NCBI GenBank assembly: GCA_023512415.1
Contig: JAILZQ010000002.1
Span: forward strand, 1-60,944
Source of the DNA: Geminicoccaceae bacterium
GTDB lineage: Bacteria; Pseudomonadota; Alphaproteobacteria; Geminicoccales; Geminicoccaceae
Direction of reading: 5' to 3'
Length of the DNA stretch: 60,944 nucleotides
Shown: piece after piece, positions 48,593 to 58,615 of the stretch
How the letters are laid out: each line of letters opens with the position of its first letter
Numbering within the stretch: the stretch's first letter is position 1
Translations under genes and position numbers: made by a program
The notes under the pieces: model-generated
Seen by the model: the letters and a program-made list of their open reading frames with translations, nothing else
What the model was told of the DNA's origin: nothing
Databases searched by the model: none

Positions 48593-50274
48593 CGGGAAGC
48601 TCCCGCGCGACCGCGCAGGAGGGCCTCGGGGTTGCGCTGGAGGAGCTCGGCGAAGTTGCGGAGCGCTCGCGCCGCGGCCGCCGCCTCGCGCAACAGGGCC
48701 ACGAGGTCGGCGCGGGTCCGGGAGTCCCCGCCGAGCAGCGATTCGAGCGCGGCGGCACCGTCGCGTGCCTGCTCGGCTGCCTGGCGCAAGCTCCCGAGCA
48801 GCGCGGGCGTCTGCTCCTCGGCCACGCTCGCGGCCCGGCGCAGGCTGTCGAGGGTGGCGAGGAGCCCGTCGAGCGCGCGGCCGAGCTTCTCGCCCTGGGC
48901 CAAATCGCCCGCCGCCCGGGCCGTCCGCCGCAGCTCCTCGACCAGGGGCTCGAGCGGCAGGGCCGCGAGCTTCTCGAGCACGCCGCCGAGCGAGGCGCTC
49001 AAGGTCTCGAGCTCGGTCGGCACGGCCGGGATCACCGGCAGGCCCCGGACGGTGCGCATCGCAGCCGGGTCGGCGTCGGACCGGAAGTCGAGGTCGACGT
49101 AGAGCTCGCCGGTGAGCAGGCTCGCCGTCTTGAGCTGGGCCCGGAGCCCGCTCTCGACGAGCTCCTCGAGCGAGACTTGGCGGGTCGGCTCGCCGCTCGC
49201 GCCGTCGATCGGCGAGACCCGTTCGGGCTCGAGCTCGAGCCGGGCCTGGACCACGAGGCTGCCCGCCGCCTCGTGCCAGGCGAGGGTCACGTCGGTCACC
49301 GTGCCGATCCGGATGCCGCGGGTCTCGACCGCGCTACCCGGCCGCAATCCACGGGTCTGGCCGGTGAACTCGACGAGCACCGGCAGCTTGCGTGTGAGGC
49401 TCGCGGCCGTCGCCGTGGCACGGTCCGGGTGGAGCGGGAAGCGGGTCCCGGGCGGGGCCGGCGGCTCACCGTCTCCGGCCTCCGCGCCGTCGAACTCGAC
49501 CCCGCCCAGGAGGAGGGCCTGGAGCGAGGCGAGCTGGAGCTCGAAGCCGCCGCCGTCGGTCCGCAAGGCGACACCGCCCGCGTCCCAGAAGCGGGTGCGC
49601 CGGGTGACGAGGCGGTCGTGCGGCGACTGGACGAAGATCGGGATCGTGACGTGGCGCCGCTCCGGATCGAGCCGGTAGCCCAACACCTGCCCGACCGGGA
49701 TGCCGCGATAATAGATCGGCGCCCCGCGCGAGAGGCCGCCCAGCCGCTCCGCGTCGAGCTCGAAGCGGGTGCCCGGAACCGTCGAGCGGATCAGGGGCGG
49801 CTCCTCGAGGCCCACGAACTCGCGCCGGGGGGAGCCCGCGCTGCCCGGGTCGAGCTCGACGAAGGCGCCGGAGATCACCGTGCCGAGGCCGGAAACACCG
49901 GCCGCGCCGATCCGCGGTCGCACGATCCAAAAGCGCGTGTCGTCGTGGAGGAACCGCTCGGTGCCGGCCTTCATCTGCAGCGTCACGACGATCCGGCTGG
50001 CGTCGGGGGAAAGCTCGACGCTGCCGACCGTGCCGATCTCGACGTCCTTGTACTTGACCTTGGTCTTGCCGGGCTCGAGGCCCTCGGCGCTCTCGAAGCT
50101 GACTTCGACGATCGGCCCGCGGTCGCGGATCGAGGCGTAGACGAGCCAGGCGGCGATCGCCACCGCGAGCAGGGGCACGAGCCAGATCAGGCTCGCGCTC
50201 GGATGCCGGCCCGGCCGCAGCTCGGCCTCGCCGATCTCCTCCCGCACCTCGACCCGCTCGAGCGTCGGCGTCAC
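48589..50274 (-). CDS. pqiB: PqiB-like MCE (MlaD) domain protein
   Basis: SLIWLVPLLAVAIAAWLVYASIRDRGPIVEVSFESAEGLEPGKTKVKYKDVEIGTVGSVELS plus further MCE repeats (GAPIYYRGIPVGQVLGY; GSAVETRGIRIGTVTDV); GTG at 50274 overlaps pqiA stop. Confidence 0.92.
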   Translation of the reverse strand: MTPTLERVEVREEIGEAELRPGRHPSASLIWLVPLLAVAIAAWLVYASIRDRGPIVEVSFESAEGLEPGKTKVKYKDVEIGTVGSVELSPDASRIVVTLQMKAGTERFLHDDTRFWIVRPRIGAAGVSGLGTVISGAFVELDPGSAGSPRREFVGLEEPPLIRSTVPGTRFELDAERLGGLSRGAPIYYRGIPVGQVLGYRLDPERRHVTIPIFVQSPHDRLVTRRTRFWDAGGVALRTDGGGFELQLASLQALLLGGVEFDGAEAGDGEPPAPPGTRFPLHPDRATATAASLTRKLPVLVEFTGQTRGLRPGSAVETRGIRIGTVTDVTLAWHEAAGSLVVQARLELEPERVSPIDGASGEPTRQVSLEELVESGLRAQLKTASLLTGELYVDLDFRSDADPAAMRTVRGLPVIPAVPTELETLSASLGGVLEKLAALPLEPLVEELRRTARAAGDLAQGEKLGRALDGLLATLDSLRRAASVAEEQTPALLGSLRQAAEQARDGAAALESLLGGDSRTRADLVALLREAAAAARALRNFAELLQRNPEALLRGRAGASR

Positions 50275-51512
50275 GTCCGGTCCCAGATCAGGCGCGGATC
50301 GAAGCTCGCTGAGGCGAGCATGGTCAAGATCACCGTCGAGGCGAAGGCGGTGATGCCCATACCGGCCTCGATCGTCGCGAGCGCGCCCATGTCGACGAGG
50401 GCCACGAGCAGTGCCACGACGAACACGTCGACCATCGACCAGCGGCCGACGAACTCGACGAGCCGATAAAGCACGGCGCGCTCGCGCCGCCGCCAGCCGA
50501 CCCGCCGCTGGGTGGTGACGAGCAGCAGGCCCAGGGCCAGGAACTTGAAGAGCGGGACGAGCACGCTCGCGGTGAACACGACCGCGGCCACCGGGTACAT
50601 CCGGTGCTCGACCAGGAGGGCGACCCCGCCCAGGATCGTGCTCGGCTCGCCCCGGCCGAGGCTGGTCACCGTCATGACCGGCAAGAGGTTGGCCGGGAAG
50701 TAGAAGGCGACCGCGGCCACGAGCAAGGCCCAGGCCCGGGCGATCGCCTGGCGCCGTGGCGGGTGCAGCCGGCTGCCGCAGCGTCGGCAGCGACCCTCCG
50801 ACCGGCCGTTGGGCACGGCCGCCGCTTGGCCACAGGCCGGGCATCCGACGAGCCGGCCGGCTCCCGGATCGAGCCGGGCGAGCGTCGCCTGCGGACCGAG
50901 CCGGTGCCAGAGGTCGTGATGGTCGAGGGTCGCATCGGCCGCGGTCGCGAGGATCAGCGCGCCCAAGAAGGTCCAGAGCCCGATCCCGGGCTCGACGGCG
51001 GCGAGATCGACGAGCTTCACCCAGGCGACGATCACCGCGAGGAGGAAGACGTCGAGCATCGCCCAGGCCCGCAACGCGTCGGCGAGGCGCAGGGCCCGGG
51101 CCTGCCCCGGAAGCCGCGAGCGCAGCAGGAACGGCCCGAGGGCCCAGAGCGTGGCGAGCATCTTGGCGAGCGGGAAGAGCAGGCTCGCGGCGAGCACGAT
51201 CGTCGCGAGGAGCGGCATGCCCTCGCGCCAGAGGCGGGCCACCCCGCTCGCCAGGACCACGGTCTGGCCGCGGCCCTCGAAGCCGAAGGCCAGGAAGGGG
51301 TGGAGGTTGGCGATCGCGAAGAGGACGAGGGCGGCGAGGTTCAAGTGGACCGCGCGGCGCACCGAGCCCGGGGCGATGCGCCGCAACACCGCGCCGCAGC
51401 GCCGGCAGAGCACGAGCCCCGGCCCGGCAAGGGCACCTTGGACCTGCGCCAGGCCGCACTCGTGGCAAACCAGGAGCGGCGCAAGCCAACGGCCGCGGTC
51501 CGGAGCGCTCAT
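50271..51512 (-). CDS. pqiA: PqiA-family membrane protein with two zinc-ribbon-like CxxC pairs
   Basis: CHECGLAQVQ...LCRRCGAVLRR; CPACGQAAAVPNGRSEGRCRRCGSRL; FYFPANLLPVMTVTSLGRGEPSTILGGV. Confidence 0.93.
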   Translation of the reverse strand: MSAPDRGRWLAPLLVCHECGLAQVQGALAGPGLVLCRRCGAVLRRIAPGSVRRAVHLNLAALVLFAIANLHPFLAFGFEGRGQTVVLASGVARLWREGMPLLATIVLAASLLFPLAKMLATLWALGPFLLRSRLPGQARALRLADALRAWAMLDVFLLAVIVAWVKLVDLAAVEPGIGLWTFLGALILATAADATLDHHDLWHRLGPQATLARLDPGAGRLVGCPACGQAAAVPNGRSEGRCRRCGSRLHPPRRQAIARAWALLVAAVAFYFPANLLPVMTVTSLGRGEPSTILGGVALLVEHRMYPVAAVVFTASVLVPLFKFLALGLLLVTTQRRVGWRRRERAVLYRLVEFVGRWSMVDVFVVALLVALVDMGALATIEAGMGITAFASTVILTMLASASFDPRLIWDRT

Positions 51513-51590
51513 CGGCGAAGCTTACCAGGGACGTCGGCCGTCACCAATGGCGGGTGGCCGACCGCCGCCCGGCGGGCTCGCCCCGCGGGT

Positions 51591-53174
51591 TCAGCGCTTG
51601 ACCACCCAGCGCCAGAGGAACTGGTTGTCCGCCCGCTGGACGAGCTCGATTCCTTCGCGCACGCCCCAGGCGAGCGCTTGTTGGTGGAGCGGTACGTAGC
51701 CCACGTCCTCGTGCAGGAGCCGCCAGGCCTCGGCGATCTGCCGGTCGCGCCGGGCGAGGTCGGTCTGGGTCAAGATCTCGCGGGCGAGCGCGTCGATCCG
51801 CGGGTTCGAGTAGCCGCCCAGGTTGAACGCGCCCGCACCCTTGCCGTCGCGCGTGACCACGAGATTGTGCAGCGCGTTCCAGGAATCGAAACTGCCCGGG
51901 GTCCAGCCCAAGAGGTAGAAGCTCGTATCGTAGCCGCCCGCGGCGAGCACCTTGGCGAAGTAGAGCGACTTGGTCTGGGCATTGAGCGTGACCTTGATGC
52001 CGACGCGGCCGAGCATAGCGACGATCGCTTGGCAGATCTGCTCGTCGTTGACGTAGCGGTCGTTCGGGCAGTCGAGGGTCACCCCGAACCCGTCCGCATA
52101 ACCGGCCTCGGCCAACAGGCGGCGGGCGGCCGCCGGATCGTGGGGCCAACGCACGAGATCCTTCGGAAAGCCCTGGATCCCCGGGGCGACCAGGGCAGCG
52201 CTCGGCGTCGCCTGACCGCGCATGACCTTCTTGGCGATCGCGTCGACGTCGATCGCCTGGTAGACGGCGAGGCGGACCCGGCGGTCCTTGAACGGGTTCT
52301 TGCCTTTGACCGTGGCGTAGAGGAGCTCGTCCCGCGATTGATCGAAGCCCAAGAAGATCGTGCGGAGTTCGGGGCCGGTGAGGGCCTTCACACCCGGCGT
52401 GCGGGCGATCCGGTCGGTGTCCTGGATCGGGAGCGAGAGGATCAGGTCGAGCTCGCCCGAGAGAAGGGCCGCCACCCGGGTGGCATCGTTGGCGATCGGC
52501 TGGAAGACGACCTCCTGCAGATTGCCCGGGGCCCGGGCCCAGCCCCACCAATCGGGGTGGCGGACGGCGACGGTCCGCACGTCGGGCTCGCGCAGCGTCA
52601 CCTTGAACGGCCCGGTGCCGTTGGTGTGGAAGGCCGCGTGGCTCGAGCGCGGGTTCTTGATGTCGACCGGCTCCCCCGCACCGTGGGCGAGCGACCATTC
52701 CTTGTCCATGATGTACCAGGTGTCCCATTCCGCGAGGAGGATCGGGTTGGGGATCTCGGTCACGAAATCGACCGTGTGGTCGTCGACCTTGATCACCTCC
52801 ACGACCGTGGCGAGCCGGCTCTTGAGGTCGGAGGTCGGCCGCCGCACGCGCTCGGCCGAGAACAGCACGTCGTCGGCGTCGAACGGGCTGCCGTCGTGGA
52901 AACGCACGCCCTTGCGCAGATGGAAGCGCCAGCGGTCCTTGGCGACCAGCTCCCAACGCTCGGCGAGGCCGGGCTCGATCGCAAGGTCCGGGCCGCGGCT
53001 GGTCAGGCCCTCGTAGACATTGCCGAGATAGCCGAGTGTGAAGGTCTCGTTGAGGCCGTAGGGGTCGAGCGTGCCGACGTCGCCCTGGAACGACATTTTG
53101 AGCGTCTGGGCGCCGGCCGGCCCGGCCAGCAGGCCCACGACGAGGCCGGTCAGGAGCAGCCTCGGGAACGTCAT
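51591..53174 (-). CDS. ABC transporter substrate-binding protein, family 5 (peptide/opine type)
   Basis: Signal peptide; LKMSFQGDVGTLDPYGLNETFTLGYLGNVYEGLTSRGPDLAIEPGLAERWELVAKDRWRFHLRKGVRFHDGSPFDADDVLFSAERV. Confidence 0.93.
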   Translation of the reverse strand: MTFPRLLLTGLVVGLLAGPAGAQTLKMSFQGDVGTLDPYGLNETFTLGYLGNVYEGLTSRGPDLAIEPGLAERWELVAKDRWRFHLRKGVRFHDGSPFDADDVLFSAERVRRPTSDLKSRLATVVEVIKVDDHTVDFVTEIPNPILLAEWDTWYIMDKEWSLAHGAGEPVDIKNPRSSHAAFHTNGTGPFKVTLREPDVRTVAVRHPDWWGWARAPGNLQEVVFQPIANDATRVAALLSGELDLILSLPIQDTDRIARTPGVKALTGPELRTIFLGFDQSRDELLYATVKGKNPFKDRRVRLAVYQAIDVDAIAKKVMRGQATPSAALVAPGIQGFPKDLVRWPHDPAAARRLLAEAGYADGFGVTLDCPNDRYVNDEQICQAIVAMLGRVGIKVTLNAQTKSLYFAKVLAAGGYDTSFYLLGWTPGSFDSWNALHNLVVTRDGKGAGAFNLGGYSNPRIDALAREILTQTDLARRDRQIAEAWRLLHEDVGYVPLHQQALAWGVREGIELVQRADNQFLWRWVVKR

Positions 53175-53339
53175 GGCAACCTCCGCGCGCGTCGCTTTTT
53201 CCGGCATGTTCCGCGCGGCCGGAAACGTTGTCAACCTATGGTTAATAAGTTGAGGGTTTCGTGAACTTTCGAATGGATAGCGCGGCGCGCGCTCCCGCCC
53301 GATCTGGACTTCCGGCCGGCCGGCGCGACATAAGAAAGC

Positions 53340-54038
53340 ATGAGCGGCAAGGATCTGACCGAGCGCGCCGATCGACGGGTCGCGGCGTTCCTCGAGGAGC
53401 TGGCGAAGGTGCCGGCACGGCCGGCCGGCGGCCGCGGCCGGCTGATCTTCGCGCTCGATGCGACCGCCTCGCGCGAGCCCACCTGGGACCGCGCCTGCGA
53501 AGTCCAGGGCCAGATGTTCCTCGAGGCCGGGCGGCTCGGCGGCCTCGAGGTCCAGCTCGTCTTCTACCGTGGCTTCCACGAGTGCAAGGCGAGCCGCTGG
53601 GTGAGCGACAGCCGCACCCTCGTCGAGCTCATGACCCGGGTCCGCTGCAAGGCCGGGCAGACCCAGATCCGGCGGGTGCTGCGGCACGCGATCGAGGAGA
53701 CCCGGCGGCAGCCGGTGCGGGCGCTCGTCTTCATCGGCGACGCCATGGAGGAGGAGCTCGACGAGCTCGCCGGGCTCGCGGGCGAGCTCGGCATCCTGGG
53801 CGTGCGCGCCTTCCTCTTCCAGGAAGGCGAGGATCCACGGGCCGAGCGGGCGTTCCGCGAGATCGCCCGGCTCACCGGCGGGGCCTGGTGCCGGTTCGAC
53901 CGGAACGCGCCGAGCGAGCTGCGCGATCTCTTGGGCGCGGTCGCCGCCTATGCCGCCGGTGGTCCGGCGGTGCTCGAGGACCTGCGCAGCCGGCCGTCCA
54001 ACGTGGTCCGCCTGCTCGCCCGGCAGGTGCGCGATTGA
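53340..54038 (+). CDS. VWA-like domain protein
   Basis: LIFALDATASREPTWDRACEVQGQMF (MIDAS-like DxTxS), RALVFIGDAMEEELDELAGLAGELGILGVRAFLFQEG. Confidence 0.75.
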   Translation: MSGKDLTERADRRVAAFLEELAKVPARPAGGRGRLIFALDATASREPTWDRACEVQGQMFLEAGRLGGLEVQLVFYRGFHECKASRWVSDSRTLVELMTRVRCKAGQTQIRRVLRHAIEETRRQPVRALVFIGDAMEEELDELAGLAGELGILGVRAFLFQEGEDPRAERAFREIARLTGGAWCRFDRNAPSELRDLLGAVAAYAAGGPAVLEDLRSRPSNVVRLLARQVRD

Positions 54039-54745
54039 CGCTGCTGTATCTCTCCGCAGGTGCTGCCGCGCTGGCGTTGCTGCTGATGGCGGCGCGCTGG
54101 CTCTCCCGGCTCTCGCCGAGCGACCTCGCGCAAGCGGCGCGGACCTTCCTCGCCGTGTTCACCGGCCTCGCCGGGACCGGGCTGTTCCTGCTCGGTCGCT
54201 ACGGGCTCGCGATCGTGACCCTGGCGGCGGCCGCGATGGCGGTCCGCTCGCTCGTCAAGGCCCGCGGTGGCGCCGAGCCGCTCGAAGCGGAAGCGGGGGC
54301 CGGGGGCGCGGCGCGGGTCGAGACCGCGCTGCTCGTGATGGAGCTCGACCGGGCGAGCGGCCGGCTCGACGGGCGGGTGCGCGGCGGCCGGTTCGCGGGG
54401 CGGACCTTGGGCGGGCTCGCGCTCGACGACCTCTTGGCGCTGCTCGACGAGGCGCGTTCCGAGGATCCCTCTTCGGTCCCGCTGCTCGAGGCCTATCTCG
54501 ACCGACGCGAGCCCGATTGGCGGCAACGGGCGAGCGGGGCGGGGCGAGCGCCGGCGGATCCGGGCACGATGGACGAGCGGACGGCGCTCGCCGTCCTCGG
54601 CCTCGAACCGGGGGCCACGGCCGAGGAGATCCGCGCGGCGCATCGGCGGCTGATGGCCAAGCTGCACCCCGATCACGGTGGCAGCACTTTCCTCGCGGCC
54701 CAGCTCAACCGGGCCAAGGAGGTCCTGCTCCGCCGGCGCGGTTGA
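54035..54745 (+). CDS. Membrane-anchored J-domain protein
   Basis: Two N-terminal TM helices; C-terminal ALAVLGLEPGATAEEIRAAHRRLMAKLHPDHGGSTFLAAQLNRAKEVLL with HPD; TTG start overlaps preceding TGA. Confidence 0.85.
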   Translation: MTLLYLSAGAAALALLLMAARWLSRLSPSDLAQAARTFLAVFTGLAGTGLFLLGRYGLAIVTLAAAAMAVRSLVKARGGAEPLEAEAGAGGAARVETALLVMELDRASGRLDGRVRGGRFAGRTLGGLALDDLLALLDEARSEDPSSVPLLEAYLDRREPDWRQRASGAGRAPADPGTMDERTALAVLGLEPGATAEEIRAAHRRLMAKLHPDHGGSTFLAAQLNRAKEVLLRRRG

Positions 54746-54863
54746 GCGATCCTCGGCCGTTGTTGAAATTTTAACGAAGCCGACGGTAGAAGCCGCGGAC
54801 ATGCGTGGGACGCGGCGGACCGCCGGGCGGTGCCGTCGCCTCGTGATGGTTCGAGGAGAACGG

Positions 54864-55730
54864 ATGGCGAAGGTCCGCAAGGCGGTGTTACCGGTGGCGG
54901 GACTCGGCACCCGCATGCTCCCGGCGACCCGGGTCCTGCCCAAAGAGATGCTGCCGGTCGTCGACAAACCGATCGTCCAGTACGCGATCGAGGAGGCGCG
55001 GGCCGCCGGGATCGAGGAGGTCATCCTCGTCACGGGCCGCGGCAAGACTTTGATCGAGGACCATTTCGACCGGGCCGTCGAGCTCTTCGAGACGCTCGCC
55101 CGGCGCGGCCGCACGGCCGAGCTCGAAGCCTTGCTCGGCCAGACGCCGCAGCCGGGCGAGCTCGTCTACACCCGCCAGCAGGAGCCCAAAGGTCTCGGCC
55201 ACGCGGTTTGGTGCGCGCGTCACCTGGTCGGCCGCGAGCCCTTCGCGGTGATGTTGGTCGACGATCTGATCGACGCACCGGCGCCTTGCCTCGCCCAGAT
55301 GCTCGAGGTGCACCGGAGGACCGAGGGCAACGTCGTCGCGGTCATGGAAGTGCCCGCCGACCAGACGGCGCGCTACGGCATCGTCGCCCCGGGCGCCGAC
55401 GACGGGCGGGTGGTCGAGGTCGCGGGGCTGGTCGAAAAACCGCGGCCGGAAGTCGCGCCCTCGCGCCTCGCGGTGATCGGCCGCTACGTCTTGATGCCGG
55501 AGATCATGGACGAGCTCGCCCGCCACGAGGTCGGCGCGGGCGGCGAGATCCAGCTCACCGACGCGATGGCCCGGTTGATCGGCCGGCAGCCGTTCCACGG
55601 CCTGCGCTTCGAGGGGCGGCGCTTCGATTGCGGCGACAAGCTCGGCTACCTCGAAGCGATCGTCGCATTGGCAGCTGGCCGCCCGGATGTCGGGCCGGCC
55701 TTCCGCGCCCTGCTCGCCCGCTATCGCTGA
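54864..55730 (+). CDS. galU: UTP--glucose-1-phosphate uridylyltransferase
   Basis: AVLPVAGLGTRMLPATRVLPKEMLPVVDKPIVQYAIEEARAAGIEEVILVTGRGK, GLVEKPRPEVAPSRLAVIGRYVL. Confidence 0.96.
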   Translation: MAKVRKAVLPVAGLGTRMLPATRVLPKEMLPVVDKPIVQYAIEEARAAGIEEVILVTGRGKTLIEDHFDRAVELFETLARRGRTAELEALLGQTPQPGELVYTRQQEPKGLGHAVWCARHLVGREPFAVMLVDDLIDAPAPCLAQMLEVHRRTEGNVVAVMEVPADQTARYGIVAPGADDGRVVEVAGLVEKPRPEVAPSRLAVIGRYVLMPEIMDELARHEVGAGGEIQLTDAMARLIGRQPFHGLRFEGRRFDCGDKLGYLEAIVALAAGRPDVGPAFRALLARYR

Positions 55731-55751
55731 ACGGCCCGCGGAGTCCCCGCC

Positions 55752-57074
55752 ATGCGCATCGCGATGATCGGCACGGGCTATGTCGGCCTCGTCTCGGGGG
55801 CCTGCTTCGCCGAGTTCGGTGTGGAGGTCACCTGCGTCGACAAGGCGGCCGAGAAGATCGCCATGCTGGAGGCCGGCCGGATGCCGATCTACGAGCCCGG
55901 GCTCGAGGATCTGGTGGCGCGGCATCGGGCCGCCGGTCGGCTGCGCTTCACGAGCACGCTGGAGCCGGCGCTCGAGGGGGCCGATGCGATCTTCATCGCG
56001 GTCGGCACGCCCACCCGCCGCGGCGACGGCCATGCCGACCTCTCCTACGTCTTCGCCGCCGCCGAGGAGATCGCGCGGGGCCTCGACCATCCGGCCCTCG
56101 TCGTCACCAAGTCGACCGTGCCGGTCGGGACCGGGCGGCGACTCCAGCGACTGTTCCGGGAACTCCGGCCGGACCTTCCCATCGACGTCGCCTCCAACCC
56201 CGAGTTTTTGCGCGAGGGCTCGGCGATCGAGGACTTCTTGCGCCCGGACCGGGTGGTTTGCGGGGTCGAGACGCAGGCGGCGCGCGACACCCTGGCCGCT
56301 CTCTACCGGCCCTTGAACCTGATCGAGACGCCGATCCTGTTCACCTCGATCGAGACCGCCGAGCTCATCAAATACGCCACCAACAGCTTCCTCGCGACCA
56401 AGATCACCTTCATCAACGAGATCGCCGATCTCTGCGAGAAGGTCGGCGCCGACGTGCAGCAGGTCGCCCGCGGGATCGGGCTCGACGGCCGGATCGGCCG
56501 CAAGTTCCTGCACGCGGGGCCGGGTTACGGCGGCTCCTGTTTCCCGAAGGACACCCTGGCCCTGTTGCGCACGGCCGAGCTGCACGGTGTGCCGCTGCGC
56601 ATCGTCGACACGGTCGTGCAGGTCAACGAGGCGCGCAAGCGGCGGATGGTGAAGAAGATCGTCGATGCCATGTCCGGTGAGGTGGCCGGCAAGCGGATCG
56701 CGGTCTTGGGCGTCACCTTCAAGCCCAACACCGACGACATGCGCGAGAGCCCGAGCCTCGTGATCGTCCCGGCACTGCAAGCCGAGGGCGCGGAGATCCG
56801 GGTCCACGATCCCGAGGGCCGCCGCGAGGGCGAGCGCCTCCTTCCCGGAGTCACCTGGTGCAGCGACAGTTACGAGGCGATCACCGGAGCCGATGCGATC
56901 GTCTTGTTGACCGAATGGAACCAGTTCCGTGGGCTCGACCTCGACCGGGCGCGCAGCCTGGTCCGCCAGCCGGTCCTGGTCGATCTGCGCAACGTCTTCG
57001 ATCCCGAGCGGGCGAGCCGTGCCGGCTTCGTCTACACCGGAGTGGGCCGGCCGGGTCGCCGCGCCGGCGCCTGA
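55752..57074 (+). CDS. ugd: UDP-glucose 6-dehydrogenase
   Basis: MRIAMIGTGYVGLVSGACFAEFGVEVTCVD, STVPVGTGRRLQRLF, SNPEFLREGSAIEDFLRPDRVV, GPGYGGSCFPKDTLALL. Confidence 0.97.
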   Translation: MRIAMIGTGYVGLVSGACFAEFGVEVTCVDKAAEKIAMLEAGRMPIYEPGLEDLVARHRAAGRLRFTSTLEPALEGADAIFIAVGTPTRRGDGHADLSYVFAAAEEIARGLDHPALVVTKSTVPVGTGRRLQRLFRELRPDLPIDVASNPEFLREGSAIEDFLRPDRVVCGVETQAARDTLAALYRPLNLIETPILFTSIETAELIKYATNSFLATKITFINEIADLCEKVGADVQQVARGIGLDGRIGRKFLHAGPGYGGSCFPKDTLALLRTAELHGVPLRIVDTVVQVNEARKRRMVKKIVDAMSGEVAGKRIAVLGVTFKPNTDDMRESPSLVIVPALQAEGAEIRVHDPEGRREGERLLPGVTWCSDSYEAITGADAIVLLTEWNQFRGLDLDRARSLVRQPVLVDLRNVFDPERASRAGFVYTGVGRPGRRAGA

Positions 57075-57092
57075 GCGAGCGGGGAGGATGGC

Positions 57093-58478
57093 ATGGCGAG
57101 CGGGCATCGGTTCCACCCCACCATCCTGCGCGAGTACGACATTCGCGGGATCGTGGGCGAGACCTTGTCGCCTGCCGACGCGCGGGTGATCGGCCGGAGT
57201 TTCGCGACGATCGTTCGACGGACGGGTGGTCGGCGGATCTGTGTCGGCCGTGACGGCCGGCTGAGCTCGCCGGAGCTCGCTCGGGCGGTGATCGAGGGGG
57301 TTCGGGCCGCGGGCGTCGACGTGGTGAGCTTGGGGCTCGGTCCCACGCCGATGACGTATTTCGCCGTCCACGAGCTCGACACCGACGGCGGGATCCAGGT
57401 CACCGGCTCGCACAACCCGCCGAGCCACAACGGCTTCAAGATGATGCTCGGCAAGGCCTCGTTCTTCGGCGAGGGGATCCGCGAACTCGGGCGGATGGCC
57501 GAGGCCGGCGATTGGGCCGCGGGCGAGGGACGGATCGAGGAGGTCGAGCTGCTCGACCGCTACGTCGACCGATTGGTCCGCGACTATCACGGCACCCGGC
57601 CACTCGACGTGGTGTGGGACGCCGGCAACGGTGCAGCCGGTCCGGCGATGGCCGCCCTCGCCCGTCGCCTACCCGGCCGCCACCACTGCCTGTTCGCCGA
57701 GGTCGACGGTCGTTTCCCCAACCATCACCCCGACCCGACCGAGCCGCACAATCTGGAAGCCCTGATCGCCGCGGTCGAGGCGCGCGGCGCGGAGCTCGGG
57801 ATCGCCTTCGACGGCGACGGTGATCGGATCGGCGTGGTCGACGGGCGCGGCCGGATCATCTGGGGGGACCAGCTGTTGATGATCCTCGCAGCCGACCTCC
57901 TGGCCCGCCACCCCGGCGCCACGATCATCGCCGACGTCAAAGCGAGCCAGACCCTGTTCGACGAGATCGCCCGCCTCGGCGGCCGGCCGCTCATGTGGAA
58001 AACCGGACACTCGCTGATCAAGGCCAAGATGGTCGAGACCGGAGCACCATTGTCCGGCGAGATGTCCGGCCACATTTTTTACAAAGACGGGTTCTACGGC
58101 CACGACGACGCGCTCTACGTGGCGGTCCGCCTGCTCGACATCCTGGCCCGCGGGCAGCGCACCCTGGCCGAGATCCGCGACTCGATGCCCACGACGTTCA
58201 GCACGCCCGAGGTGCGCTTCGACTGCCCCGAGGAGCGGAAGTTCGCAGCCGTGGCCGAGCTCGCCCGGCAGCTCGCCCGGGACGGCGCCGAGGTCGACAC
58301 CACCGACGGGGTACGCGTGCGGACGGCCGACGGCTGGTGGCTCCTGCGCGCTTCGAACACCCAAGCCGTACTCGTGGCGCGGGCCGAGGCGCGGAGCGCG
58401 GAAGGGCTCGAGCGGCTCAAGGCCGAACTCCGCGACCGCCTGCGCTCGGTGGGAATCGAGCCGCCGGCGAGCTTCTGA
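57093..58478 (+). CDS. Phosphomannomutase/phosphoglucomutase
   Basis: [45 protein letters not shown] (phosphoserine loop), [39 protein letters not shown]. Confidence 0.95.
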   Translation: MASGHRFHPTILREYDIRGIVGETLSPADARVIGRSFATIVRRTGGRRICVGRDGRLSSPELARAVIEGVRAAGVDVVSLGLGPTPMTYFAVHELDTDGGIQVTGSHNPPSHNGFKMMLGKASFFGEGIRELGRMAEAGDWAAGEGRIEEVELLDRYVDRLVRDYHGTRPLDVVWDAGNGAAGPAMAALARRLPGRHHCLFAEVDGRFPNHHPDPTEPHNLEALIAAVEARGAELGIAFDGDGDRIGVVDGRGRIIWGDQLLMILAADLLARHPGATIIADVKASQTLFDEIARLGGRPLMWKTGHSLIKAKMVETGAPLSGEMSGHIFYKDGFYGHDDALYVAVRLLDILARGQRTLAEIRDSMPTTFSTPEVRFDCPEERKFAAVAELARQLARDGAEVDTTDGVRVRTADGWWLLRASNTQAVLVARAEARSAEGLERLKAELRDRLRSVGIEPPASF

Positions 58479-58615
58479 GCCCACGCCGAACCAGCGCTTC
58501 GGTTCTCAACCTCGCGTTAACCTTCGGGCCTTAAAGTTTCGGCGAGGCGGCGATCGGGCGGTGGGAGGGGCCCACCGAGCGGGGTCGTCCGCGAGGCCGG
58601 AGGCGGGCGCGGCCC

